From Flagellimonas olearia (GTDB lineage Bacteria; Bacteroidota; Bacteroidia; Flavobacteriales; Flavobacteriaceae), in NCBI RefSeq assembly GCF_009184425.1, contig NZ_WELG01000001.1:1735870-1799869 (forward strand): a DNA stretch of 64,000 bases. The letters are read 5' to 3'. This document shows, piece after piece, positions 53,483-61,150 of this stretch. Under the pieces are notes generated by a model, which saw only the letters and a list, made by a program, of their open reading frames with translations, had not been told where the DNA came from and ran no database searches. How positions within the stretch are numbered: position 1 is the first letter of the stretch; each line of letters opens with the position of its first letter. Both the position numbers and the translations under genes were made by a program.

Positions 53483-53926
53483 CTAATACGATAAGGTATT
53501 GTAGCCTTTGGCCTGTAACTGCAACATACGGATAGATGCGGCCGGCACCGGTTCCACTCCAGGAATCAATTGATCTTTGGTCATTTCGTGCTTGGCCATG
53601 GCCACGCTGCATACGGTAATCCTTAGTTTTGATATGTACTTCTCCACCAAAGCTTCAAGCTCGGAACCCTTTACAAGCCCCTTTACAAACTTACCTTTGG
53701 TAATAACTTCGTAATCCGTCACCTTGACCCCATTATCCACCAATACATCATACATATTCAAAACCACTTTGAAATGCTTCACATCACTGACCACAAAGGC
53801 ATATTGACTTGTTTGTTGCAAATCGGACACAGCCTGGTCATCCAACTTTAGCTGCCCATACGACATAGAGGTACCTAGAGTTGTCATAAAAAAGGTTAGA
53901 AGAAATAATATTCGAATGGTTCCCAT
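53483..53926 (-). CDS. Exported DsrE/DsrF-like protein
   Basis: This 147-residue protein has a signal peptide (ILFLLTFFMTTLGTSMSYGQ) and a DsrE-type fold: YAFVVSDVKHFKVVLNMYDV, LEALVEKYISKLRITVCSVA and VPAASIRMLQLQAKGYNTLS. One cysteine (in RITVCSVAMAKHEM) matches the position that is redox-active in sulfur-transfer relatives. Export is common for this subgroup. Role unknown. Confidence 0.85.
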   Translation of the reverse strand: MGTIRILFLLTFFMTTLGTSMSYGQLKLDDQAVSDLQQTSQYAFVVSDVKHFKVVLNMYDVLVDNGVKVTDYEVITKGKFVKGLVKGSELEALVEKYISKLRITVCSVAMAKHEMTKDQLIPGVEPVPAASIRMLQLQAKGYNTLSY

Positions 53927-54062
53927 GATGCTTTACTATTTTATTTTTTTGATATATGTGTAAAAATACGGCTATTGATTTTGCTCCTAAACTGAAAATA
54001 GTCCCATGTGCAACAATTGGCCTCGATGCTTACCAAACCATAATTTTATATATAGAACAGAT

Positions 54063-54665
54063 TTATCCTTTTAAGGAATCCAAGTTCCTGCGCGCTTCTT
54101 TCAATTCCAACTGCAAGCGTTGATTTTCTTCGAGATATTCCAAGCGAATGCGCTCCATCTCCCGCTCAAAATCATCTGCAGGAACATATTGAGGCTCAAA
54201 TAAACTCTCTTTTAAAATACTGAACAAGGTGAACAAAAAGCTTATGGCCACTGCAGCTATGAGTCCAAAAAGCAATGTTTTTTCCTTTTTGAGTCCTGGG
54301 GACTTCTTCTTGAACAATTGCTTTTCCTCTTTGACCTCCTTTTTTGCCGTAGGCAATTGCCCCAAAAAAACATCCCACCTTTCCTCCTCCTTGACATACA
54401 TGTCCATAAATCCCCCATCATCCAAAAAATCCTGGGTGCTGGGCGTTGAGGCCAACAAAAATATCTCCACCCCATTACCACTCATAATATCCAGTAAATT
54501 GGGGTCGTACTCCTGTATGTCCTTTATCAAACGCTCAACAAAGTGTAGGCTGTAATTGGGTCGGAGAAATTCATCGTAGAGGGTCTGTATCTCAAAATAA
54601 TCCTTTCGGTCCAATGCATATTCCAGAAAACGGTCCTTTAGTTCTGCCTTAAAAAATTCGCCCAT
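54063..54665 (-). CDS. Hypothetical single-pass membrane protein with coiled coil
   Basis: I do not recognise this 200-residue protein. Residues 1-125 are soluble and acidic, with no signal peptide. One membrane helix follows (LLFGLIAAVAISFLFTLFSI, about 131-150), then a coiled coil to the end (DDFEREMERIRLEYLEENQR, LQLELKEARRNLDSLKG). The N-terminal half should be cytoplasmic. It stands alone. Confidence 0.72.
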   Translation of the reverse strand: MGEFFKAELKDRFLEYALDRKDYFEIQTLYDEFLRPNYSLHFVERLIKDIQEYDPNLLDIMSGNGVEIFLLASTPSTQDFLDDGGFMDMYVKEEERWDVFLGQLPTAKKEVKEEKQLFKKKSPGLKKEKTLLFGLIAAVAISFLFTLFSILKESLFEPQYVPADDFEREMERIRLEYLEENQRLQLELKEARRNLDSLKG

Positions 54666-54890
54666 TCCCTAGATACGATGTTTTACGATACTGCATTGGT
54701 TTTGATGTGTAAAATTAAAGTGACTGGCTCATTATTACCTCAAGTCACAAGTAAAGAATTTGTGATTTTTATTCCATTGTTCGGCAAACACATTAAAATA
54801 TATGACCTCTTTCAGGAACTTTCCCTGAAAAGGAAAACACGTATTACAAACTTGTTGGGATAAAAATGAACGGCGTAAATAAAAAACGCT

Positions 54891-55172
54891 TTAAACGATT
54901 TCAGCGCTCAATCCGGCCTCCAATAATTGGGAACATTTGGGCTCAAGATAGGAATACTCCCCAGTCTTCACCGTGCATTTACCATTATAGTGTACGATCA
55001 AGGAACATTGTTCGGCCTGTTCGGGGGTATGTTCACACACTTTGATCAAGGTTTCAATGACATGGTCAAACGTATTCACATTGTCATTGAACAATACTAT
55101 CTCATTCTGCTCTACAACCTCTTCCTCGAGAAGCAGGTCTTCCGATTCTTTTTCCCTAGTGCCCATAATCAT
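54891..55172 (-). CDS. clpS: ATP-dependent Clp protease adaptor ClpS
   Basis: This 93-residue protein delivers N-degron substrates to ClpA/ClpC. It contains NEIVLFNDNVNTFDHVIETL, the pocket residues around ND and D, HTPEQAEQCSLIVHYNGKCT and VKTGEYSYLEPKCSQLLEAG. An acidic N-terminal arm precedes the domain. ATGs at 55172 and 55166 are both possible. It lies 16 nt after prmA, in the run BT_3928-tpiA-prmA-clpS. Confidence 0.94.
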   Translation of the reverse strand: MIMGTREKESEDLLLEEEVVEQNEIVLFNDNVNTFDHVIETLIKVCEHTPEQAEQCSLIVHYNGKCTVKTGEYSYLEPKCSQLLEAGLSAEIV

Positions 55173-55188
55173 TGGAGTTAAAGCCTTT

Positions 55189-56022
55189 CTAATTTACATA
55201 TTTTGCTGAAATCCAATTGTTCTTTTCCAGATTTTTTTCAAATTGTAATCCGTAGGCTGCACATTTTGAGGAAATTGCATCCAAATCCTCCAAATAAAAG
55301 CCACTTAATAAAAGTGTTCCCCCTGAAGTAAGGCACTCCACATAAACAGGAATATCTTCCATTAAAATATTGCGGTTGATGTTGGCCAAGATGACATTGT
55401 ATTTTTTTCCCTTCAACAAACCACTATCACCTTGAAAGGCCTTAATGCTCTCACAGTCATTCCGTTCTATATTTTCTTGGGTATTTAGATAGCACCATTC
55501 GTCAATGTCAATGGCATCCACAGGTCCTGCCCCCTTCTTTTTGGCCAAAATGGCCAAAACCCCGGTTCCGCAACCCATGTCCAATACCGATTTCCCTTGG
55601 ACATCCATATCCAGAATATGCTGGAGCATCATATGGGTGGTTTCATGGTGCCCGGTTCCAAAACTCATCTTGGGCTCGATCACAATATCGTACTCCACTT
55701 CAGCTACGGGGTGGAACGGAGCACGCACCATACACCTATCCCCAACAGTGATGGGATGGAAATTACGCTCCCATTCGGCATTCCAGTTTTGTTGTTGGAT
55801 TTCTTTTTGGGTCCAAGAAATTTTAAAACCCGGTTGCTGCAGGATATAAAGTCCATCCAAAATATCCTCCCGCCAATCCGATTTTAGAATATAGGCCAAA
55901 AGTCCGGTTTCGTTCTCCACAAAACTTTCAAACCCCACCTCTCCCAGTTCGGCAATCAAAATATCCGTTGCCGGTTGGACAGGTTCTATCGTAAAATCAT
56001 ACTCGAGATATACCAATCCCAT
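55189..56022 (-). CDS. prmA: Ribosomal protein L11 methyltransferase
   Basis: This 277-residue enzyme trimethylates L11. It has the N-terminal substrate domain and the SAM domain with KMSFGTGHHETTHMMLQHIL, SVLDMGCGTGVLAILAKKKG, AIDIDEWCYLNTQENIERND and YNVILANINRNILMEDIP (NPPY-like ANINR). The length is usual. It starts 9 nt after the tpiA stop. Confidence 0.95.
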   Translation of the reverse strand: MGLVYLEYDFTIEPVQPATDILIAELGEVGFESFVENETGLLAYILKSDWREDILDGLYILQQPGFKISWTQKEIQQQNWNAEWERNFHPITVGDRCMVRAPFHPVAEVEYDIVIEPKMSFGTGHHETTHMMLQHILDMDVQGKSVLDMGCGTGVLAILAKKKGAGPVDAIDIDEWCYLNTQENIERNDCESIKAFQGDSGLLKGKKYNVILANINRNILMEDIPVYVECLTSGGTLLLSGFYLEDLDAISSKCAAYGLQFEKNLEKNNWISAKYVN

Positions 56023-56031
56023 AATTTCCGA

Positions 56032-56781
56032 TCAAATGGCGTTGATGATGGCCACAAAGTCCGAAGCCACCAAGGAAGCTCCTCCGATCAATCCTCCGTC
56101 CACATCGGGTTTGGAAAAAATCTCCTCTGCATTGCCCGGTTTCACACTTCCTCCGTAGAGAATGGAAACTTCATCGGCAATGGAAGCATTATAGGCCTCC
56201 GCAATGGTTTTTCGGATAAAGGCATGCATTTCTTGCGCCTGCTCTGGGGAAGCCGTCTCTCCAGTACCGATAGCCCAAACAGGCTCGTAGGCCAAAACGA
56301 TGTTTTTCCAAGCGCTGGCCTCCAAATGGAACAATCCGTTTTTCAATTGGCTTTCCACTACGGAAAAATGGTTGTCGGATTTCCTGTCTTCCAATTCTTC
56401 ACCAAAACAAAAAATGGCTTTCAACCCTTTGGCAACAGCGGTGTCCATCTTTTTGGCCAACAGTTCATCGGTTTCGCCAAAGTAAGAACGGCGCTCAGAA
56501 TGACCCAAGATAACGGTGTCCACATCAAGGTTCAACAGCATATCCGCGGAAATTTCACCGGTGTACGCTCCATTTTCAGCAAAATGCATGTTCTGGGCCG
56601 CCACTTTGATGGTGGAGGATTCCAAGCTTCGTTGGGCCGTTTCCAAGTTCACAAAAGTGGGGGCTACGATAACCTCCGCTTTGGTGTCGGGCAGCTTTGC
56701 GGAAAGTTCGGCCAACAAAGCCTCGGTCTCTTCCCTGTTCTTGTTCATCTTCCAGTTTCCTGCCACTATCTTCGTTCTCAT
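56032..56781 (-). CDS. tpiA: Triosephosphate isomerase
   Basis: This 249-residue glycolytic enzyme interconverts DHAP and glyceraldehyde-3-phosphate. All catalytic parts are present: GNWKMNKNREE (Lys), VILGHSERRSYF (His), LAYEPVWAIGTGETASPEQA (Glu and loop 6) and ILYGGSVKPGNA. It is cytoplasmic and dimeric. It follows the BT_3928-type gene by 24 nt. Confidence 0.97.
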   Translation of the reverse strand: MRTKIVAGNWKMNKNREETEALLAELSAKLPDTKAEVIVAPTFVNLETAQRSLESSTIKVAAQNMHFAENGAYTGEISADMLLNLDVDTVILGHSERRSYFGETDELLAKKMDTAVAKGLKAIFCFGEELEDRKSDNHFSVVESQLKNGLFHLEASAWKNIVLAYEPVWAIGTGETASPEQAQEMHAFIRKTIAEAYNASIADEVSILYGGSVKPGNAEEIFSKPDVDGGLIGGASLVASDFVAIINAI

Positions 56782-56805
56782 GTTTTGTTGTTTTGTGGGT
56801 TATGT

Positions 56806-57900
56806 TTAAAGCGTAAGTTTATCTAAATCGTTATAATGCACCTTTTGCTGGATGGTGCCCTTTCGTAAAACCAATATTGCGGGATTGGAGCGCACAATGG
56901 TCTTCAATGTGGTCTCATCCGTAAAGTAAAAGTCGAAATCCAATTTATATTTTTGTTCCACCTGATTGGCCAAATCGTCACTTGAAGCCGACATGCCAAT
57001 CACCGTATACCCTTTTTTCTTTGCTTCATTGGTCACTTGGGCCACTTCGGGGAAAAAATCGTAGTTGCTCTTGGCCAGATCATAGGCCACTACCATAATC
57101 AGCTTATCCTCCTCCAAAAGTTCGGCAGCATAATCTTGACCGTCCTTTTCAATGGTAAAATCATGGATGGGAGGTTCGTACCCCGCTTGAATCTGTGTAG
57201 TCTCCACATCTATGAACTCGCCTTCCACACTAGGGTATTCCCCATTGGTGACAATGGTTTGCTCGCCCCCGTTTACTTTGAAACGCCAAGCGTATTCGTA
57301 CAGGGGTTGTGGTGCATCATCCGGAACCGTCATCCCCTCCTGAATGTTGGCGCCAATTTTATAGGGCCGGAAATCCACGGATGGTAAATGGTTGAGAACA
57401 TGGTTGGCAAATAACATACAGGCCAACAAGGATACTCCGCCCACTATCCAGTTGGTTTTTGTATTGAAAAGTGGAGTGATGTATTTCCGTCCATAAAACA
57501 AAATCAGAATAAAAACCAATAACACCACATCTTTGGTGAAGGATTCCCAAGGGGTCAGTTTTACGGCATCACCAAAGCATCCACAATCGGTCACTTTATT
57601 GAAATAGGCCGAGTAAAACGTAAGGAAGGTAAAAAATACGATCATCAGCAAAAGACTCCAAACCGTAAGCTTCGGCTTGAACCCGATAAGGAGTAATACG
57701 CCCAAAATCACCTCGACAATCACCACCACTATGGAAATGCCCAAGGCCATGGGCAGAAAAAAAGGCAAGTCCAACACCCCAGGGCTAAAATATTCCTCCA
57801 ATTTGAACGAAAATCCTACGGGATCGTTCAGTTTAATAAGGCCACTGATAATGAAAAGCACCCCTACAAAGATTCTTGAAATCCAAACCAAATATTTCAT
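56806..57900 (-). CDS. BT_3928-family protein: DoxX/MauE-like membrane domain plus thioredoxin-like domain
   Basis: This 364-residue protein has four N-terminal helices (FVGVLFIISGLIKLNDPVGF, IVVVIVEVILGVLLLIGFKP) with a conserved DCGCFGDAVKLTPWESFTKD, as in DoxX/MauE proteins. After a periplasmic segment (about 170-250) a thioredoxin-like fold follows (LLEEDKLIMVVAYDLAKSNY, TVIGMSASSDDLANQVEQK) without a CxxC. It may handle quinone or thiol chemistry in the membrane; unproven. It begins the tpiA-prmA-clpS run. Confidence 0.9.
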   Translation of the reverse strand: MKYLVWISRIFVGVLFIISGLIKLNDPVGFSFKLEEYFSPGVLDLPFFLPMALGISIVVVIVEVILGVLLLIGFKPKLTVWSLLLMIVFFTFLTFYSAYFNKVTDCGCFGDAVKLTPWESFTKDVVLLVFILILFYGRKYITPLFNTKTNWIVGGVSLLACMLFANHVLNHLPSVDFRPYKIGANIQEGMTVPDDAPQPLYEYAWRFKVNGGEQTIVTNGEYPSVEGEFIDVETTQIQAGYEPPIHDFTIEKDGQDYAAELLEEDKLIMVVAYDLAKSNYDFFPEVAQVTNEAKKKGYTVIGMSASSDDLANQVEQKYKLDFDFYFTDETTLKTIVRSNPAILVLRKGTIQQKVHYNDLDKLTL

Positions 57901-58087
57901 GTGTGTTTCAAAATAAATTCCAACTTAGCAAAAACCTTAATCTGACACAAATCACACAAATTTTCACCAATGGATTGATGGCTATAGGTATGATATGTAA
58001 TTGGTAAAAAACTCAACAGTCTTTTTTGTCTTGGTTCTTGACTCTTTTCCCTTTTCTCCTTAATACAATTTCCCTTATCATCTTCTT

Positions 58088-58627
58088 TTATTTGGAATTT
58101 AGATGAATAAGTGCAAAGACTGCATAGTTGATCATATCCTGATAGTTGGCATCCACACCTTCACTTACCAATGTGGCACCTTGATTGTCCTCAATCTGCT
58201 TTACACGAAGCAATTTCTGCAGAATAAGGTCCGTCAGCGAACTCACCCGCATATCGCGCCAGGCCTCTCCGTAATCGTGGTTTTTGTCCTCCATCAACTT
58301 TTTGGTGATGGCCACTTCGGCATCATATAGGGCAATGGCTTCCTCGGCGGTCAGATCGGGTTGTTCGGCCACTCCTTTTTTAATCTGGATCAGGGCCATG
58401 ATGGCATAGTTGATGATCCCAATGAATTCTGATTGTTCTCCTTCGTCCACCTTTCGCACATCGTTCTGTTGAAGGCTACGGATGCGTTGGGCCTTGATGA
58501 AAATCTGATCGGTCAGGGAGGGTAGGCGCAAAATCCGCCAAGCGGTACCGTAGTCCTGGGCTTTTTTTAAAAACAATTCCCGGCAGGTATGGATCACCGC
58601 ATCGTACTGTTGGGAAGTCTGCTGCAT
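58088..58627 (-). CDS. DUF1599 protein with two copies of the nucleotide-modification-associated domain
   Basis: This 179-residue protein consists of two similar halves. The first has FLKKAQDYGTAWRILRLPSL, TDQIFIKAQRIRSLQ and IINYAIMALIQI. The second has MEDKNHDYGEAWRDMRVSSL, TDLILQKLLRVKQIE and MINYAVFALIHL. The D-Y-G-x-A-W core repeats exactly. The single domain (Nmad1) has been linked to modified nucleotides. Function here is unknown. It is divergent from folP. Confidence 0.9.
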   Translation of the reverse strand: MQQTSQQYDAVIHTCRELFLKKAQDYGTAWRILRLPSLTDQIFIKAQRIRSLQQNDVRKVDEGEQSEFIGIINYAIMALIQIKKGVAEQPDLTAEEAIALYDAEVAITKKLMEDKNHDYGEAWRDMRVSSLTDLILQKLLRVKQIEDNQGATLVSEGVDANYQDMINYAVFALIHLNSK

Positions 58628-58663
58628 GTATTGTTGCTAATTTGCGTAAATTTCGTCCAAATA

Positions 58664-58682
58664 AAAGTGCTCTGGGCACTTT
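58664..58682. promoter_or_regulatory. Dyad between DUF1599 and folP
   Basis: AAAGTGC (58664-58670) and GCACTTT (58676-58682) form a perfect 7-bp inverted repeat around TCTGG in the 93-bp divergent region, next to the DUF1599 -7 box. It could be an operator. Confidence 0.35.
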
Positions 58683-58684
58683 GC

Positions 58685-58692
58685 CAAAGATA
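58685..58692 (-). promoter_or_regulatory. Putative -7 box of the DUF1599 gene
   Basis: On the minus strand the sequence is TATCTTTG, an exact consensus match 57 nt before the ATG at 58627. Confidence 0.4.
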
Positions 58693-58720
58693 GTGAAACC
58701 CAACAAAGGAGATATTTTTT

Positions 58721-59554
58721 ATGACCATAAACTGTAAAGGTGAGCTTATAGATCTTACGGTGCCCAAAGTGATGGGCATTCTTAACCTTACCCCGGATTC
58801 TTTTTTTGATGGTGGAACGTACAAGGATGAGAGTTCCATATTGAATCAGGTGGATTACATGTTGAACCATGGGGCCACCTTTATTGATATGGGTGCCTAT
58901 AGCTCACGCCCTGGAGCGGAACATGTGAATGAGGATGAGGAGTTGAAACGCATGCTGCCGGTCATAGAATTGATCCTAAAAAAATTCCCAGATACCTTGA
59001 TCTCTGTGGATACCTTCCGGAGCAAGGTCGCCTCGGAAAGTTTGGAACGGGGTGCGGCCATCATCAATGATATTTCCGCAGGCAATTTGGATGAGGAGAT
59101 GTTCAAAACGGTCGCCCAACACCAAGTACCTTATATTATGATGCACTTGAAAGGCACTCCACAATCCATGCAAAAAGAGGCCACCTATACCGATTTGATC
59201 AAAGATCTTAGACATTACTTTTCCGAAAAAGTACAGGAAGCCACTTCCCAAAAAATAAATGACATCATTATAGATCCCGGGTTTGGCTTTGCCAAGACCA
59301 CCGAGCAAAACTACACCTTGTTGAACCACTTGGATCTTTTCAAGACCTTTGACCTTCCCCTTTTGATCGGGTTGAGCAGAAAATCCATGATCTATAAAGT
59401 ATTGGATTCCAATCCAAAGGAAGCTTTGAACGGCACAACTTCCCTCCACACCATTGCATTGTTGAAAGGGGCAAATATTCTACGGGCCCACGATGTCAAG
59501 GAGGCTATGGAATGCGTAAAACTGGTATCGGCCCTAAAAGCCAATGCCCTCTAG
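58721..59554 (+). CDS. folP: Dihydropteroate synthase
   Basis: This 277-residue TIM barrel joins p-aminobenzoate to the pterin diphosphate in folate synthesis. It has MGILNLTPDSFFDGGTYKDE, DMGAYSSRPGAEHVNEDEEL, INDISAGNLDEEMF, YIMMHLKGTPQSMQ and IIDPGFGFAKTTEQN, the usual substrate-binding motifs. The length is normal. cdaA follows 44 nt later. Confidence 0.96.
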   Translation: MTINCKGELIDLTVPKVMGILNLTPDSFFDGGTYKDESSILNQVDYMLNHGATFIDMGAYSSRPGAEHVNEDEELKRMLPVIELILKKFPDTLISVDTFRSKVASESLERGAAIINDISAGNLDEEMFKTVAQHQVPYIMMHLKGTPQSMQKEATYTDLIKDLRHYFSEKVQEATSQKINDIIIDPGFGFAKTTEQNYTLLNHLDLFKTFDLPLLIGLSRKSMIYKVLDSNPKEALNGTTSLHTIALLKGANILRAHDVKEAMECVKLVSALKANAL

Positions 59555-59567
59555 TTTTTGGTTCTTC

Positions 59568-59575
59568 TATTTTTG
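59568..59575 (+). promoter_or_regulatory. Putative -7 box of cdaA
   Basis: TATTTTTG matches TAnnTTTG and lies between folP and cdaA, 23 nt before the chosen TTG start. It suggests cdaA can be transcribed independently of folP. Confidence 0.45.
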
Positions 59576-59598
59576 CTAATTTTACAAAAACACCGCGG

Positions 59599-60384
59599 TT
59601 GGATTTTCTAAATTTTCTAGAGTTTAAAATCACAGATATCATAGACATCGTCTTAGTGGCCGCGCTACTGTACTACGTGTACAAATTGGTACGAGGCACT
59701 GTGGCCATCAATATCTTTATTGGAATCGTCATTGTTTGGGCCTTGTGGAAGCTCACGGAACTGCTGCAAATGAAAATGATCAGTAGTATGGTGGGTGGGT
59801 TCATGAACATTGGGCTTATTGCCTTGATCATTGTGTTCCAGCAGGAAATCCGGAAATTTTTATTGATGGTAGGCTCCACCAATCTGGCCTCCAAACGAAA
59901 TTTTATCCGTCATTTCAAGTTTTTGAAACAGGAAGCCATGCCCTCGGACACGGATGTGGATGCCATTGTTGGCGCCTGCGACCGTATGGCCGACACCAAG
60001 ACAGGGGCCATCATTGTAATAGAGCGCAACAATTCCTTGGATATTGTCAAGTCTACCGGGGATGTCATGAACATTGAGATCACCCAACCTATTCTGGAAA
60101 GTATTTTCTTCAAGAACAGCCCGCTCCATGATGGCGCCATAGTGATCCAGGACAATTTTATTACGGCCACCAGGGTAATTTTACCCGTTTCCAATGACCG
60201 CAACATTCCGTTGCGTTTTGGTTTGAGACATAGGGCCGCCGTAGGCATAACGGAGAAAACAGATGCCGTTTGTTTAGTGGTGAGTGAGGAAACCGGTTCT
60301 ATCTCCTACATTAAAAATGGGGAATTCATTCCTTTTAAAAATTTGGATGAGCTTACTGCCCTCATCAAAAAAGATTTAGGGTAA
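59599..60384 (+). CDS. cdaA: Diadenylate cyclase CdaA
   Basis: This 261-residue enzyme makes cyclic di-AMP from two ATP. Three N-terminal helices (IIDIVLVAALLYYVYKLVRG and following) anchor it. The DAC domain has NSPLHDGAIVIQDN (DGA motif) and RFGLRHRAAVGITEKTDAV (RHR motif), both intact. The TTG at 59599 gives the usual start (LDFLNFLEFKITDI); a longer frame from 59512 would overlap folP and include the -7 box. The DUF3667 ATG overlaps its stop by 1 nt. Confidence 0.93.
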   Translation: MDFLNFLEFKITDIIDIVLVAALLYYVYKLVRGTVAINIFIGIVIVWALWKLTELLQMKMISSMVGGFMNIGLIALIIVFQQEIRKFLLMVGSTNLASKRNFIRHFKFLKQEAMPSDTDVDAIVGACDRMADTKTGAIIVIERNNSLDIVKSTGDVMNIEITQPILESIFFKNSPLHDGAIVIQDNFITATRVILPVSNDRNIPLRFGLRHRAAVGITEKTDAVCLVVSEETGSISYIKNGEFIPFKNLDELTALIKKDLG

Positions 60385-61148
60385 TGCAGTGCAAAAATTG
60401 CCATACCAGTTTAAACCCTGACTATGGTTATTGCCCTTCTTGTGGAGCTAAAGTAATCCGTAATAGATTGACCTTAAAAAGTGTGACCCAGGATTTGGGC
60501 TATCTGGTCTTTAATCTGGATAACACGCTATTCAAGACTTTTAGACATCTTTTCACCCAACCAGAGCGTGTCATTACCGGCTACATCTCCGGAACCCGAA
60601 AAAAACACATGAGTCCAATCAGCTACTTTGCCATAGCTATAACGTTGGTTGGAATTCTGTTTTTTGTGCTTCGGAATGTATACCACATTGATTTGACACC
60701 GGGTAACCTCACCAGCAACGGGAAGACACCAAACATGGATTACATATTCGACTATCAGAGTATCATTACCTATTTGATCGTCCCGATGTATGCCTTGATG
60801 ACATGGTTGCTTTTTTTCGATAAGAAGAAATTAAATTTCACGGAACATCTGGTGGCCAATGCATACATCACCGGTCAGGTTTCCATGGTTCAGGTGATTG
60901 TTTGCCTACCCGTATTTGGGCTGACGAACATGAGATATGATCTTTTTACCTGGCTTTTTTTACTCTTGACAGTAACCTACCAATTCTATGTATTCAAAAA
61001 AATATACCAAATTGGCTTTGGGAGCACTTTTCTCCGTGGTTTTTTCTACCTAATTCTCTTTGTTATCCTTATGCTGGTCATTGGAACACTGATCCTGTTC
61101 GTTTCCATGGCGGCAGGGCGAATATCCATCGAAGATTTTAGGACATAG
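60384..61148 (+). CDS. DUF3667 zinc-ribbon membrane protein
   Basis: This 254-residue protein begins with a zinc ribbon (CKNCHTSLNPDYGYCPSCG). Then come a conserved segment FRHLFTQPERVITGYISGTR and about five membrane helices, the DUF3667 layout. Function unknown. Its ATG shares a base with the cdaA stop, so the two are translationally coupled, hinting at a role near cyclic di-AMP or osmotic control; that is inference. Confidence 0.9.
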   Translation: MQCKNCHTSLNPDYGYCPSCGAKVIRNRLTLKSVTQDLGYLVFNLDNTLFKTFRHLFTQPERVITGYISGTRKKHMSPISYFAIAITLVGILFFVLRNVYHIDLTPGNLTSNGKTPNMDYIFDYQSIITYLIVPMYALMTWLLFFDKKKLNFTEHLVANAYITGQVSMVQVIVCLPVFGLTNMRYDLFTWLFLLLTVTYQFYVFKKIYQIGFGSTFLRGFFYLILFVILMLVIGTLILFVSMAAGRISIEDFRT

Positions 61149-61150
61149 GA

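Noticed and set aside
53381-53485. Readthrough of the DsrE-like TAG stop into the in-frame downstream codons
   Set aside because: The downstream match belongs to the repeat-protein tail, not to DsrE proteins, and the shared frame is probably coincidence.
54678-54863. A 61-codon plus-strand frame between the coiled-coil gene and clpS
   Set aside because: No motif, no -7 box and a composition like the surrounding spacer.
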